A model generated the notes under the pieces. That model made no database searches. It was not told the DNA's origin and saw only the letters and a list, made by a program, of their open reading frames with translations. Shown here piece after piece: positions 34,334-42,675 of a stretch of 64,000 bases of DNA. How positions within the stretch are numbered: position 1 is the stretch's first letter; each line of letters opens with the position of its first letter. The stretch comes from Paenisporosarcina sp050269735 (GTDB lineage: Bacteria; Bacillota; Bacilli; Bacillales_A; Planococcaceae), in contig NZ_JBNNIX010000001.1 of the NCBI RefSeq assembly GCF_050269735.1, positions 744,001 to 808,000 on the forward strand. Direction: 5' to 3'. The position numbers were made by a program, and so were the translations under genes.

Positions 34334-34702
34334 ATGAAAAAAGTGAATGAAAACGATTTTGAATATCGTTTTAAAGATCACGGTCCAAAGTACTTAACAA
34401 AAGGTCCTAACGTAGATGTAGGCATTGTAGTCTTGAAACCCAGTCAAGATTTCCAAAATCATTATCATACTACTTGTGAAGAAATTTTTTATATTTTGGA
34501 AGGTGAAATTGACTTCTATATTAATAATGAAAGAGTAGAAGTAAGACCAGGTGATATGCTTCAATGTTCACCTGGAGATACACACTATTTGATTAATACA
34601 TCGGCTTTCGATTTTAAAGCATTATTTGTTAAATCACCACATATTTCAGAACGAGATGTAGTAAATGTTGAAAATCCAGTTGTTAAAAATGTTATGGAGT
34701 AG
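34334..34702 (+). CDS. Cupin protein of the lsrRK operon
   Basis: A 122-aa single-domain cupin. Motif 1 is HYHTTCEEIFYILEGE (about residues 38-53) and motif 2 PGDMLQCSPGDTHYLIN, with His/His/Glu and a later His able to bind a metal. It is the third gene after lsrR and lsrK, where enterobacteria would have lsrG (an ABM-fold isomerase of phospho-AI-2). It may be a non-homologous replacement acting on phospho-AI-2 or its product; this is inference from position. ATG 34334 is 9 bases after GAGGGGGG. Confidence 0.85.
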   Translation: MKKVNENDFEYRFKDHGPKYLTKGPNVDVGIVVLKPSQDFQNHYHTTCEEIFYILEGEIDFYINNERVEVRPGDMLQCSPGDTHYLINTSAFDFKALFVKSPHISERDVVNVENPVVKNVME

Positions 34703-34721
34703 TGAATTTTATTTATCTTAA

Positions 34722-34795
34722 TTGAACCGCCGCATACCGAACGGTACGTACGGTGTTGTGAGAGGACGGGAGTTAATCACTCCCTCCTACTCGAT
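34722..34795 (+). ncRNA. Solo 3' end of a group II intron (domains V-VI)
   Basis: The sequence from TTGAACCGCCGCATACCG through GGTACGTACGGTGTTGTGAG (domain V-like hairpin) to GGGAG / CTCCC, then CTACTCGAT (domain VI with the branch-point region), matches the conserved 3' end of bacterial group II introns. The upstream ribozyme domains and the reverse-transcriptase gene are missing, so it is a truncated relic just after the lsr operon. Confidence 0.8.
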
Positions 34796-34829
34796 TAATC
34801 AAAGGATACGAAAAATTTCAAAAATGGTT

Positions 34830-35519
34830 TTAGCTCGGCATATGACTACTTATATATTCTTCGAATTTTACGTAATCTTCTTTATCCTCTTTTATAAATG
34901 CGGAACTAATAATAATTCTTCTAAGGTTTCGTTCTTCTGATGATATAAAGCCTTTCATATAAGTAAAATCAACTCGCTCATACTCACATATCATCACATC
35001 GTCGTGCCACTTACCAGCACGTAACTGGTTGAAAATGTAATGTACATATCTTTTATCTATATTGTTCCAAATTCCGAACTTTCTATCTTCAAATTGAGTT
35101 ACTATGTCCTTAGTTGTTAACAAAGTTGAAGTATTCTCCCATTCTCTTTTATCTAGGTGAAAATTTACGTATTTTTCCCATCTATTCACAAGAGAGTCGC
35201 TACTTATTGCTGAACGAATATGGTTAAGTATAAGATGTTGTTGCTCGCTTATATAACCTTCATCAACTAAGAAATCAATGAAAGAAATTTCAAGCAACCG
35301 ATGTGTGTCGGGTGTTTCACCTTTAAGAATATTACGGATATTAAATAAATATTCGACATAATCATAATCTATTAAATTTGAGAAATCGATTTGTTCTTCT
35401 GAGTTAGTCTCGTTCATTGAATCCGTTACTTCTTTATTTTGTGCTATTGTATTTGAGCCAAAGGGTAGAATTATACTTGGTTCCTCTTTTGTTAAGAAAG
35501 CCTTTAGTTTTCCAAACAT
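34830..35519 (-). CDS. Hypothetical protein (229 aa)
   Basis: I do not recognise a family. It is a soluble, acidic, mostly helical protein with a short basic N-terminus (MFGKLKAFLTKEEPS), a disordered segment around residues 25-45 and repeated DYDYVEYLF / KRYVHYIFNQL patterns. No membrane or catalytic motif is seen. A 36-aa zinc-ribbon gene lies 72 bases upstream on the same strand and may be cotranscribed. GAGGGAG is upstream of ATG 35519. The 3' end approaches the intron relic. Confidence 0.6.
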   Translation of the reverse strand: MFGKLKAFLTKEEPSIILPFGSNTIAQNKEVTDSMNETNSEEQIDFSNLIDYDYVEYLFNIRNILKGETPDTHRLLEISFIDFLVDEGYISEQQHLILNHIRSAISSDSLVNRWEKYVNFHLDKREWENTSTLLTTKDIVTQFEDRKFGIWNNIDKRYVHYIFNQLRAGKWHDDVMICEYERVDFTYMKGFISSEERNLRRIIISSAFIKEDKEDYVKFEEYISSHMPS

Positions 35520-35591
35520 TAATTGAAACTCCCTCTTATAAATAACCTTAAATAAGTTATAAATATATCCATTAAATTTTCCAACAAAGAA

Positions 35592-35702
35592 TTAATCTAA
35601 TTTTGACCCACATTTACTACAATAATAATCACCAATCCCATTTGGATAGTCACAATCAGGACATTTCACAACAAAACGAACAATTTTGTTTAAAAATTTC
35701 AT
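35592..35702 (-). CDS. Zinc-ribbon microprotein (36 aa)
   Basis: A short minus-strand gene, MKFLNKIVRFVVKCPDCDYP and on, ending GGS-like CSKCGSKLD. The two CxxC pairs (CPDC and CSKC, 11 residues apart) make a compact zinc ribbon after a basic helix. GGGAG lies about 12 bases before the ATG. It precedes the 229-aa gene on the same strand. Proteins like this often serve as small regulators or adaptors; its role is unknown. Confidence 0.6.
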   Translation of the reverse strand: MKFLNKIVRFVVKCPDCDYPNGIGDYYCSKCGSKLD

Positions 35703-36105
35703 AGTCTTTATTACTCCCTTATAATATGTTTTTTTTACTATATAAGTATATTATAATTAATCTAAAATTCACAGATTATTTTATCTTGGTAGGTGAAAAC
35801 ACACAATATAGAACGTAGGAGATAGTCGTTCGAAAAGTAATAGGAAATTTCACTAGGGGTCCATTTGGTATAGTAAAATATTGTGAAACAAGGATATATA
35901 TATATGTATTTTCAGGAAGAATTACTGATGTAATTATATGGTAGATTAATTGTTACGTTAAAAATTTAGAAATAGAATCAAAAAAAAGAAGATTTACAAT
36001 GAGATAGAAATTATCTTGTTATTATACAGCATTATTTCTAATTACTATAAGCTTGCTCTGAAAGTGAAGAAGCAACTAGTAATACTAGCAATGAAAAATA
36101 AAAAC
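35703..36105. other. Intergenic stretch, no gene seen
   Basis: AT-rich sequence (with a TATATATATATG run near 35900) that probably holds the minus-strand promoter of the zinc-ribbon gene. No coding frame on either strand looks real. Confidence 0.4.
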
Positions 36106-36437
36106 GGGTACTACGTAAAAAATTATTCAGATTATAAACGAGAATTTGCATATTATTTTTCCTGAAAGTTGTAGGCAAGCCGTTTTTAAAAGAACGCCTG
36201 AATAAATCCTCAGTCTTGTAAATTGTCATAATTTAAGTGGTGCCACCCATGAAAATGTTGGAGAAGATTATTGGTGAACAACTTTGATATTTATCCTTTT
36301 TCTGTTTTTTCCTGTTGTGCACATGCAAATATCAACTACAAATTCCCAATGGGTGGCACCTTGACGTTGACTATCCAATTGAAATTATATACGAAATCAA
36401 AAAGCGGCCGACATTGCATCGGCCGCTTCTTTTTTAA
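36106..36437 (+). repeat. GGTACC-GGTGCC element, copy H (long form, complete)
   Basis: The best complete long copy: GGGTACTACGTAAAAAA, then GATTATAAACGAG, GTAAATTGTCATAATTTAAG plus TGGTGCCACCC, the middle part, AATGGGTGGCACCTTGA, TATACGAAATCAAAAAGCGG and a hairpin AAGCGGCCGA / TCGGCCGCTT followed by CTTTTTT (36400-36437). Confidence 0.85.
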
Positions 36438-36511
36438 TGAACAAATTGTTTAGGGGCAAGCACCTATGTTACCCTTATTTATAGAATGAAGTAGGAAAAG
36501 GGTGGCGTATT

Positions 36512-38323
36512 ATGGTCGGAAGAAATGATGCCTGTCCTTGTGGGAGCGGGTTAAAATATAAAAAGTGTTGTGGTAAAACGAATATTGTTAATCTATCAAA
36601 TGTGATCGATGGAGAACTTGAACGCATTATGGAAGGTTTCGCTAACGAGGGACTGAGTCCACGTGTATACGGTGAAATGGATGTACGTGTACGAAAATGG
36701 ATGTCCGAACTTCGGTCTACATTTGAACCGGAATTAATCGAAGCGATCTCGATGGATAGTTACTATTATCTGGAGCATGCAGACATATGGACTGGCTACT
36801 TAGATAAACAAATTGCGAAACAGCGCAGACAGCAAGTCATAAATGTGTTGAAAGATTGGAGACAACCTTTCTTGTTGCTTGGTAAAGTGACTGGTGTGCA
36901 AGGTGAGCGGTTGGTCGTGCGGGACGAGCTTAGAAATGAAGACTATACAATGCCTGGGGGAGATTTGAAGTCCGTTATAGGAGAATGGTTATTTGGCATT
37001 GTGCTTCTTGACCCTCGAGAAGGCGAGCGAGGTCTGGTCGGGACAAGTGGTATTGTGTTCATCCCTAAAACCAGATCATCATTAGTTGAACAATTAATCG
37101 GAAAGATGACAGCGAAGGACGTAGACTATCTGGATTTATATACGTCATTCGGTCGCGTCGAAGCTCAATTTTCATTCACGCCTTTCCAAAATAGAATCAT
37201 GCATATGGCTGCGCAATATATGGATCAGTACGGTCATGATAAAGAAATGGTTGAGAAACTATTGAGTGCCTTTTTGCTGGAACATGGCGTCAAAGCGAAG
37301 AAACCGGAAGCTGTGGCTGCTGGAGCCATTCAAGTGGCTTACGAATTCGGGCTGGTGAGTCCTGTTTACTCAACGATGAAAGATCTCGCGACTTATTTTG
37401 GCGTATCATCCGCTACCGTCTCGAAATACAGAGACCAAATCGGAGATTTCTTAGTCGAAGCTGCTGCCACTCATTCAAACGAACCGCCAGTCATCTTAAT
37501 GGACATGGGGACGGATCCGCGTGGAACAGAGCGATTCATGTGGGAAATGGCGATGCGCGTTAAGCACCAGGAGTTTGATTCAGCAGAAGAAATTAACGAG
37601 TTTATGCAAGGGAAAATGAATGAAGCCTATGTGCCGGCAAATGATGAGGAAAAGGTTCAGCTACTTTGCTATCGAGCTTATGAAGCCGATTCAGAAGAAG
37701 AGCGCATTAAGCTTACGAAAATGGCGGCTGATATAAATCCAGAAGCAGCCGATGTCCATTTGCTATTGGCTGAACAAGAAACGAATCCACTCGTCGTTGA
37801 AAAACATCTGTTAAAAGCGATTCGTTCAGGTTGGAAACAATTTAAACAATCGTATGAACATCCTTGGAACTACGTCTTGAACCGTCCATATATGCGTGCG
37901 CTTTTTGCCTATGGGGCTTGGTTGATGACACAGCAGCAGAAAGCTGTCGAAGCTATGGACCAATTTGAATATCTCATTGAACTTAATCCAGGTGATCATC
38001 AAGGAGCAAGTTGGTTGTTGGTAGGCGCGTATGTGAAGCTAGGCCGTTATGATGATGCACGTGAATTGTTGCACAACATCACGTCAGGAGAAGATAATGC
38101 CGTAGTGGACTATATGGATATTCTGATTAACCAACTGGAATACAAAGAAGTGGATATGTCGACCCGGTTACGTGCGGAGAAATTGAACCGTCATGTGAAG
38201 ACCTTGCTTGCAGAAAATCGAAATCCTGGACCATTTCCGAGATCGATCACTATTGAACCAGGAAATGTAGATGAAGCGAAGTTGATTCATTGGCTGTTCC
38301 ATTGGGTTATGGCAAAAAAATAG
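36512..38323 (+). CDS. SEC-C zinc-binding and TPR-repeat protein
   Basis: A 603-aa cytoplasmic protein. It opens with a SEC-C metal-binding motif (RNDACPCGSGLKYKKCCG, residues 4-21; zinc ligands CxC...CC). The middle includes an HTH-like stretch (KDLATYFGVSSATVSKYRDQ, about residues 290-309). The C-terminal third has TPR-like helical repeats (EAADVHLLLAEQE, HQGASWLLVGAYVKLGRYDD). SEC-C domains are found at the end of SecA and in many uncharacterised proteins. Role unknown; it could be a ribosome- or translation-associated adaptor. AGGAAAAGGGTGG precedes ATG 36512. A relic of a second copy is at 21003. Confidence 0.8.
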   Translation: MVGRNDACPCGSGLKYKKCCGKTNIVNLSNVIDGELERIMEGFANEGLSPRVYGEMDVRVRKWMSELRSTFEPELIEAISMDSYYYLEHADIWTGYLDKQIAKQRRQQVINVLKDWRQPFLLLGKVTGVQGERLVVRDELRNEDYTMPGGDLKSVIGEWLFGIVLLDPREGERGLVGTSGIVFIPKTRSSLVEQLIGKMTAKDVDYLDLYTSFGRVEAQFSFTPFQNRIMHMAAQYMDQYGHDKEMVEKLLSAFLLEHGVKAKKPEAVAAGAIQVAYEFGLVSPVYSTMKDLATYFGVSSATVSKYRDQIGDFLVEAAATHSNEPPVILMDMGTDPRGTERFMWEMAMRVKHQEFDSAEEINEFMQGKMNEAYVPANDEEKVQLLCYRAYEADSEEERIKLTKMAADINPEAADVHLLLAEQETNPLVVEKHLLKAIRSGWKQFKQSYEHPWNYVLNRPYMRALFAYGAWLMTQQQKAVEAMDQFEYLIELNPGDHQGASWLLVGAYVKLGRYDDARELLHNITSGEDNAVVDYMDILINQLEYKEVDMSTRLRAEKLNRHVKTLLAENRNPGPFPRSITIEPGNVDEAKLIHWLFHWVMAKK

Positions 38324-38623
38324 ACAATTGAAAGGAGTTAAGTGACTACGTCGCTTAACTTCTTTTTGGTATAAGCAACCCTTCCTAGTTGAAAACGCAA
38401 AAGGTACGGCATCGATCCACGGAAGATAGGACTCAAGTAGCATTTTGATTCTTTGTGAACACATGGAATAGGTTGTTTAGTCGTATTTCCTAAAACAAAA
38501 TACAAACTTTAAAACTATAAAAACGATTCTATATAACCACATAATAATTCCATAATTTTTTCCATTGGATGATATGATATTTACATTGTATAGGAATAAA
38601 GAGACATATGATGGGTTAGGGGA

Positions 38624-38839
38624 TTGGGTATGATGCAAGTGGTAATGTTGTGGCACAGAGGTTGTTTATGTTATCAAAAAGCGTTGTTAAATGGGGCACT
38701 CTGCCCAGACCTGAGAATCAAAATTATCAACAAAATTGAAATGCATAGTAATAAGTTAAATCAAGCGAGAATGTCTAAAGAATTGAAGAATGATAGTAGA
38801 ATCAGAGGGAACTTTGAGGAGTTAAAATTAGAAAGCTGA
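38624..38839 (+). CDS. Small conserved protein, paralogue of 21999-22214
   Basis: A 71-aa protein differing from the other copy at residues 5 (Gln for His), 52 (Lys for Arg) and 56 (Asn for Ile). Most other nucleotide differences within the frame are silent, which argues for a working gene. The Cys-containing start (WHRGCLCYQKALL) and charged helical end have no family match that I know. It lies between the SEC-C gene and repeat copy I. Confidence 0.65.
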   Translation: MGMMQVVMLWHRGCLCYQKALLNGALCPDLRIKIINKIEMHSNKLNQARMSKELKNDSRIRGNFEELKLES

Positions 38840-38861
38840 CGGATACCTTCGTCGGCTTTTT
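38831..38861 (+). terminator. Intrinsic terminator
   Basis: Stem AAGCTGACG / CGTCGGCTT followed by seven T residues, same as at 22207. Confidence 0.85.
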
Positions 38862-38879
38862 TTGTTGGTTCAATCAATC

Positions 38880-39083
38880 GGGTACCTGTGTAAAAAACAA
38901 TTCAGATTATACACGACAATTGTATGTGAATTAAACCTGAAGGTTATAGGTGAGGGATTTCTTATTCAATGGTTTGGATAAATTCTCATTCATGTAAATT
39001 GTCATAATTAATGTGGTGCCACCCATGACAATTTCAGATTAAATTGAAATGAAAAACGCGGCCGAATATTCGACCGCGTTTTT
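38880..39083 (+). repeat. GGTACC-GGTGCC element, copy I (GCGGCCG hairpin form)
   Basis: GGGTACCTGTGTAAAAAAC, CACGACAATTGTATGTGAAT, GGTTATAGGTGAGGG, ATGTGGTGCCACCCATGACA, then hairpin AAAAACGCGGCCGAA / TTCGACCGCGTTTTT. Same subtype as copy D; both lie beside material related to the SEC-C / 71-aa unit. Confidence 0.85.
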
Positions 39084-39448
39084 ACTTGGTTAGAGGAGAG
39101 TTTTAACCATGAAGAGCTTTCTACTGTCATGTGTCATGTGAATCCCCCAAGTCCCGGAGCAGATTCGCATAATTTGGATGAAGAGTTCATTTCGAATTCG
39201 ACCTGAATTTTTCCGGTTGATAAATGGGAATCGTGGGGTAGCGAAGGCAAGGTGCATTGGGGTGAAAGAGTTATCATCCTATTATATAACAGAATTACAG
39301 CATAGGCAGATTTTTACATTTGAGGAGACGGATTGAAAGTAGGTAACCTAAAAGCCTTTTATATTTGATATCGCTATATAGTCAGAATGTTTGAAAAAGA
39401 CTATAATAGATTGATTGAAGAATTAATTACTATAAAAGGTGTGTATTC
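39084..39448 (+). other. Intergenic stretch with a possible gene remnant
   Basis: Around 39227-39336 a plus-strand frame without a start reads RGVAKARCIGVKELSSYYIT and ELQHRQIFTFEETD to a stop, which is protein-like but unrecognised. The rest should hold the promoter of the kinase gene. No other feature is seen. Confidence 0.3.
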
Positions 39449-40735
39449 GTGAAGCATTTTAAACAACATAAGAACCAAAAACTATATTACCTCACCGCAT
39501 TTGTTTCCACCATTCTAATGGTGATTGGAGTTTTGTTCTTCAATCCGAGATCTGGCGTAACAGATCCTGGATACATGTTTCATTGTGTATTAGTCTTATT
39601 ATTGTCATCGAGTTTGTTTATCTATCCGAAATATGAAAGCCATTTTTTTAGAAAGATCATTATTACAATCGCCTCTATTTTCTTTTATATGCTTTTCTTT
39701 TTGTATCCTGATACATGGTCTTCGTTTACGTTACTATGTTTTATTCCGGCGTTTTCGATCTTGTTTTTTGATTCGAAGTTGTTTTATTTCTCATTTTTCT
39801 TCAATTTCCTGTTGATTACGTTAACGTTCATTTTTATTATTTTCTTCGACCAGGGAAATGATTTTGCGCATATCAAGCTGGATGCATTTGGGAATATCAA
39901 CAATTTTGTGGGGACCCAAGTCATCCTCTATTTCATTTTTCATTTAACTTCAAAGAGAATCAAAAAACAGCAAATGTATTATGAGAGATTACAGCAATCC
40001 GAGAAACTGAAAACAACGGGCCAATTAGCTGCTGCATTCGCACATGAAATACGAAATCCGCTCACGGTAGTCAAGGGATTATTGCAGTTTTATGAGACAA
40101 ACAATTCATTCAGCAAGGAAGGGAAATCGCACTTATCATTGATGATTGATGAGCTGAAGACAGCGGAACATGTCTTATCCCAATTTTTGGCCATCGCAAA
40201 ACCGGATGAACATCAACACCTTGAAACCGTAAATGTCCGGGATGCCTTGCAAAGTGTGACAGGTTTGCTCATGTCCTATGGACTTTACCATCAAAATAAG
40301 ATTGACTTGCAGATCGATGAAGACTTATATATAACTGCCAACACCATTGAATTTAAACAATTATTCATGAACTTAGTGAAAAATGCCATTGAAGTTTCTA
40401 CTAATGAAGATTTTGTTGTCATCAGGGCAGAGCAAAAAAACAAAGAAATTATTATAAAAGTAATCGATGAAGGTTTTGGCATGTCAGAAGAACAAGTACA
40501 AGCCTTGGGTACGCCATTTTACTCATTAAAAAGTAAAGGGACCGGACTCGGACTCATGATTTGCTTTAACATTGTTGAAAAATACAAAGGAACTATTAGG
40601 TTCCAAAGTGCATTGAATCAAGGTACTACTGTGACCGTACGGTTTCCTATGATGTGTTCAAAATTACTGGGAAGCGACGGACACACACCTACCGCAAGTT
40701 TACCAATCAGAAAAGAGCCTAGCGAAGTGAAATAG
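39449..40735 (+). CDS. Membrane sensor histidine kinase, KinB-like
   Basis: A 428-aa kinase. Residues about 15-165 form six hydrophobic segments without a large extracellular domain. HisKA follows with the phospho-acceptor His in AAAFAHEIRNPLTVVKG (about residue 200), then HATPase with LFMNLVKNAIEVS (N box), IIKVIDEGFGMS (G1/D box) and KGTGLGLMICFNIVE (G2). Length and six-segment layout match B. subtilis KinB, a kinase feeding the Spo0 phosphorelay, and no response regulator lies beside it, as usual for sporulation kinases. That role is inference. The start is GTG 39449 after AAAGGTG. A terminator overlaps the stop codon. Confidence 0.87.
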   Translation: MKHFKQHKNQKLYYLTAFVSTILMVIGVLFFNPRSGVTDPGYMFHCVLVLLLSSSLFIYPKYESHFFRKIIITIASIFFYMLFFLYPDTWSSFTLLCFIPAFSILFFDSKLFYFSFFFNFLLITLTFIFIIFFDQGNDFAHIKLDAFGNINNFVGTQVILYFIFHLTSKRIKKQQMYYERLQQSEKLKTTGQLAAAFAHEIRNPLTVVKGLLQFYETNNSFSKEGKSHLSLMIDELKTAEHVLSQFLAIAKPDEHQHLETVNVRDALQSVTGLLMSYGLYHQNKIDLQIDEDLYITANTIEFKQLFMNLVKNAIEVSTNEDFVVIRAEQKNKEIIIKVIDEGFGMSEEQVQALGTPFYSLKSKGTGLGLMICFNIVEKYKGTIRFQSALNQGTTVTVRFPMMCSKLLGSDGHTPTASLPIRKEPSEVK

Positions 40736-40757
40736 TCACTTTGTTAGGCTCTTTCAT
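40709..40757 (+). terminator. Intrinsic terminator overlapping the kinase stop codon
   Basis: AGAGCCTAGCGAAGTGA pairs with TCACTTTGTTAGGCTCT, then TTCATTCTTT. The stop codon TAG lies in the loop. Confidence 0.8.
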
Positions 40758-40835
40758 TCTTTGGTCGGCACTTCTCTTCAATCCAGAAAAAACACGACAA
40801 TTGAACGTTTAATGCTCGTCACTATATTGGAGAAA

Positions 40836-40872
40836 GTAAAAACGGCCGACAATGATTCGGCCGCTTTTTCTA
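40836..40872. terminator. Bidirectional terminator-like hairpin
   Basis: AAAAACGGCCGA / TCGGCCGCTTTTT between the convergent kinase and carbonic anhydrase genes. The stem resembles the hairpin at the end of the long repeat elements, although no element end lies nearby. Confidence 0.75.
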
Positions 40873-40918
40873 TTTATTGGGACGTGTTGACCAAACAGAT
40901 AACCAAATGCAATGTTAC

Positions 40919-41599
40919 TCAATGGGTAAATGCCAGACCACACGAACAACGATGTGTTCCGAATAATAGATGATAAGAGGACGGGAATTCTTGGTTCACG
41001 CGCTGAACTTCAATTGCAAATTCTTCGCTGTCTTTTGGTACTTGCGATAGCATATCTGCTTTTTCTTGTGTATCAATATGTGCTCCGGGTGGTACGAATC
41101 GATTTGGTGGAATTCTTACACCGTTGGTTATAATCGCATCGTAAGATATAAATGCGCCATCTTCGACGATGGCATTATAAACCATCGCCCTGAATCCGAC
41201 AAATACGTGATTTCCTATGAAACAGGGACCGTGAATAAGTGATCCATGTGCAATTGTCACTTCATTTCCAATAAAAATTGAATAGCTATGATTTCCCACC
41301 AAATAACGTTTATTTAATAAGCCATGTAAAATGACACCGTCCTGAATATTGACATTAGACCCAATATGAAAGGGTGTTCCTTCATCTGCACGGATACTGA
41401 CATTTGAAGCAATATAGACGTTATCATTAATGAAAACATCACCGATGACACTGGAAAATGGACTAATAAATGCGGTTTCATCAATACGTGGATAACGTTG
41501 AACCGGATTAAATGAAGTGATGGGATTGGCACTGATAAATGGTTTGAAGCAATTGGAAGAGTCATTTGAGAATGGTTGAAAACCGTTGTTCTTACTCAA
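40919..41599 (-). CDS. Gamma-class carbonic anhydrase (Cam/CamH-like)
   Basis: A 226-aa left-handed beta-helix enzyme, expected to hydrate CO2. It follows the Methanosarcina Cam pattern: IRADEGTPFHIGSNVNIQDG, then VILHG (first zinc His), FIGNEVTIAHGSLIHGP (the second and third zinc His) and FVGFRAMVYNA, ending in IPPNRFVPPGAHIDTQEKAD. The acidic loop carrying the proton-shuttle Glu of Cam is replaced by a shorter segment, as in CamH. No signal peptide is seen. It is convergent with the kinase gene. A Cys-containing tail (HRCSCGLAFTH) is unusual and unexplained. Confidence 0.85.
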   Translation of the reverse strand: MSKNNGFQPFSNDSSNCFKPFISANPITSFNPVQRYPRIDETAFISPFSSVIGDVFINDNVYIASNVSIRADEGTPFHIGSNVNIQDGVILHGLLNKRYLVGNHSYSIFIGNEVTIAHGSLIHGPCFIGNHVFVGFRAMVYNAIVEDGAFISYDAIITNGVRIPPNRFVPPGAHIDTQEKADMLSQVPKDSEEFAIEVQRVNQEFPSSYHLLFGTHRCSCGLAFTH

Positions 41600-42026
41600 T
41601 TTTTCACCGCTTTCACAGATTACTATTTAGTTATTTTATGTGAAAGAAAATGAAATAGAATAAATGAATTCAGTGGGTGACATACAGAGCTGACCATTAT
41701 AAAAATGAAAAGTAATTTCAACGATGCAATTTCATTTTCCTTCAGTATGACCCTTTTTGTTCAAGAAATGGCTGGCAAATATACAAATGGTAATAAGTTG
41801 CTTAAGAATTGCAACTCAACTTCTTTCATTAAAGGTTTATTGAATCCCATTTAGCATAAAAGACAATAGTATATAAAACTATAAGAATCCTGAGTGAAAT
41901 TGCAGGGTTCTTTTTTTGTATAAAGATGAATACAATAGTAGCTGAAAATTGAGAGTGCTTCTTAAACTGCAGTAAAAAGTAGTCTGCGTCCGAGTAATGG
42001 TTATTAAAATGAAAGAGGGTTTTCGT
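41600..42026. other. Intergenic stretch with one terminator-like hairpin
   Basis: No gene is seen. At 41881-41918 AAGAATCCTG / CAGGGTTCTT is followed by T7, an intrinsic terminator on the plus strand with no plus-strand gene before it, perhaps left from a lost gene. Confidence 0.5.
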
Positions 42027-42248
42027 ATGTCGAGAAGATGGAGTGGAACAAAGGGGCATGAAATAATTTTGAACACGGTGAGAAACTTGCATCCAAGTGT
42101 GAGTAGTCGAGATGCATGTGATGAAATGATGAGAATTAACGAACAAGTATTTGAAGAAGAGGGAAGATTAAATGGCATATCGGATGCTATTTATAGGAAG
42201 TTTTGTTCCGTAAGACAAGATTTTAACAAGGGGTTAAGTTCAATATAA
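42027..42248 (+). CDS. Small hypothetical protein (73 aa)
   Basis: A 73-aa protein, MSRRWSGTKGHEIILNTVRN and on, basic at the start and helical, with an even mix of charges and a Cys at residue 32. I know no matching family. AGAGGG precedes ATG 42027; the in-frame ATG 41997 has no ribosome-binding site. A broken gene follows on the same strand, so these may have been one operon. Moderate chance of being real. Confidence 0.5.
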   Translation: MSRRWSGTKGHEIILNTVRNLHPSVSSRDACDEMMRINEQVFEEEGRLNGISDAIYRKFCSVRQDFNKGLSSI

Positions 42249-42419
42249 ATGAAGAACTTGCAAAAGAAATACATAATGAACATTCAAAGTGGTTGTTAAC
42301 GAAAGAAGCAGCAATACTGGTATGCAGGAAATGAGATTACATCGGAAGAAATTTTGCTGCAAACAGAAAAACAGCACGAAAGGGCATTAAGTCAAGGTCC
42401 TTCTCAATTTCTGAAATAA
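42245..42419 (+). pseudogene. Frameshifted small gene
   Basis: A protein-like frame INEELAKEIHNEHSKWLLTK EAAI (from 42245) shifts at about 42320 into another frame reading WYAGNEITSEEILLQTEKQH and ERALSQGPSQFLK to a stop at 42417-42419. Together they give one plausible helical protein of about 57 residues with no start visible. Unrecognised and apparently dead. Confidence 0.4.
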
Positions 42420-42675
42420 CCTAATGTACACTCGTTGGTTTATACCCTTTCCCTAGACACGTTTGGCATACTCGGAAAACGCAGTTTTCATTTGTATCCA
42501 ATCCTTTGGGTAGCTTTGTTTGAAACTTTGACGAGGGATGAACATAAAAAACCATTTTAATTATTTTTTTAATTTTAATAATTGGCCACAGTACATTGTG
42601 CTGTTAGTGGCAGTTATATTGTAAATAGTTCCTTGACAACTGAATAAAAAATAATTGAGACTGTGGGATGATCAA
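42420..42675. other. Upstream region of the WYL-headed cluster
   Basis: No gene is seen. It contains AT-rich sequence from about 42550 that should include the promoter of the cluster at 42676. Confidence 0.4.

Larger units (their letters stand above)
38328..38870 (+). repeat. Duplicated ~540-bp segment, copy 2
   Basis: Copy of 21703-22245. It starts five bases after the SEC-C stop with a terminator hairpin (TTAAGTGAC / GTCGCTTAA then CTTCTTTTT, 38336-38368), followed by the AT-rich leader, the 71-codon gene and its terminator (38831-38861). Confidence 0.9.

Noticed and set aside
34722..34940. 72-codon ORF starting in the intron relic
   Set aside because: It overlaps the group II intron 3' structure and the opposite-strand 229-aa gene and has no protein features.
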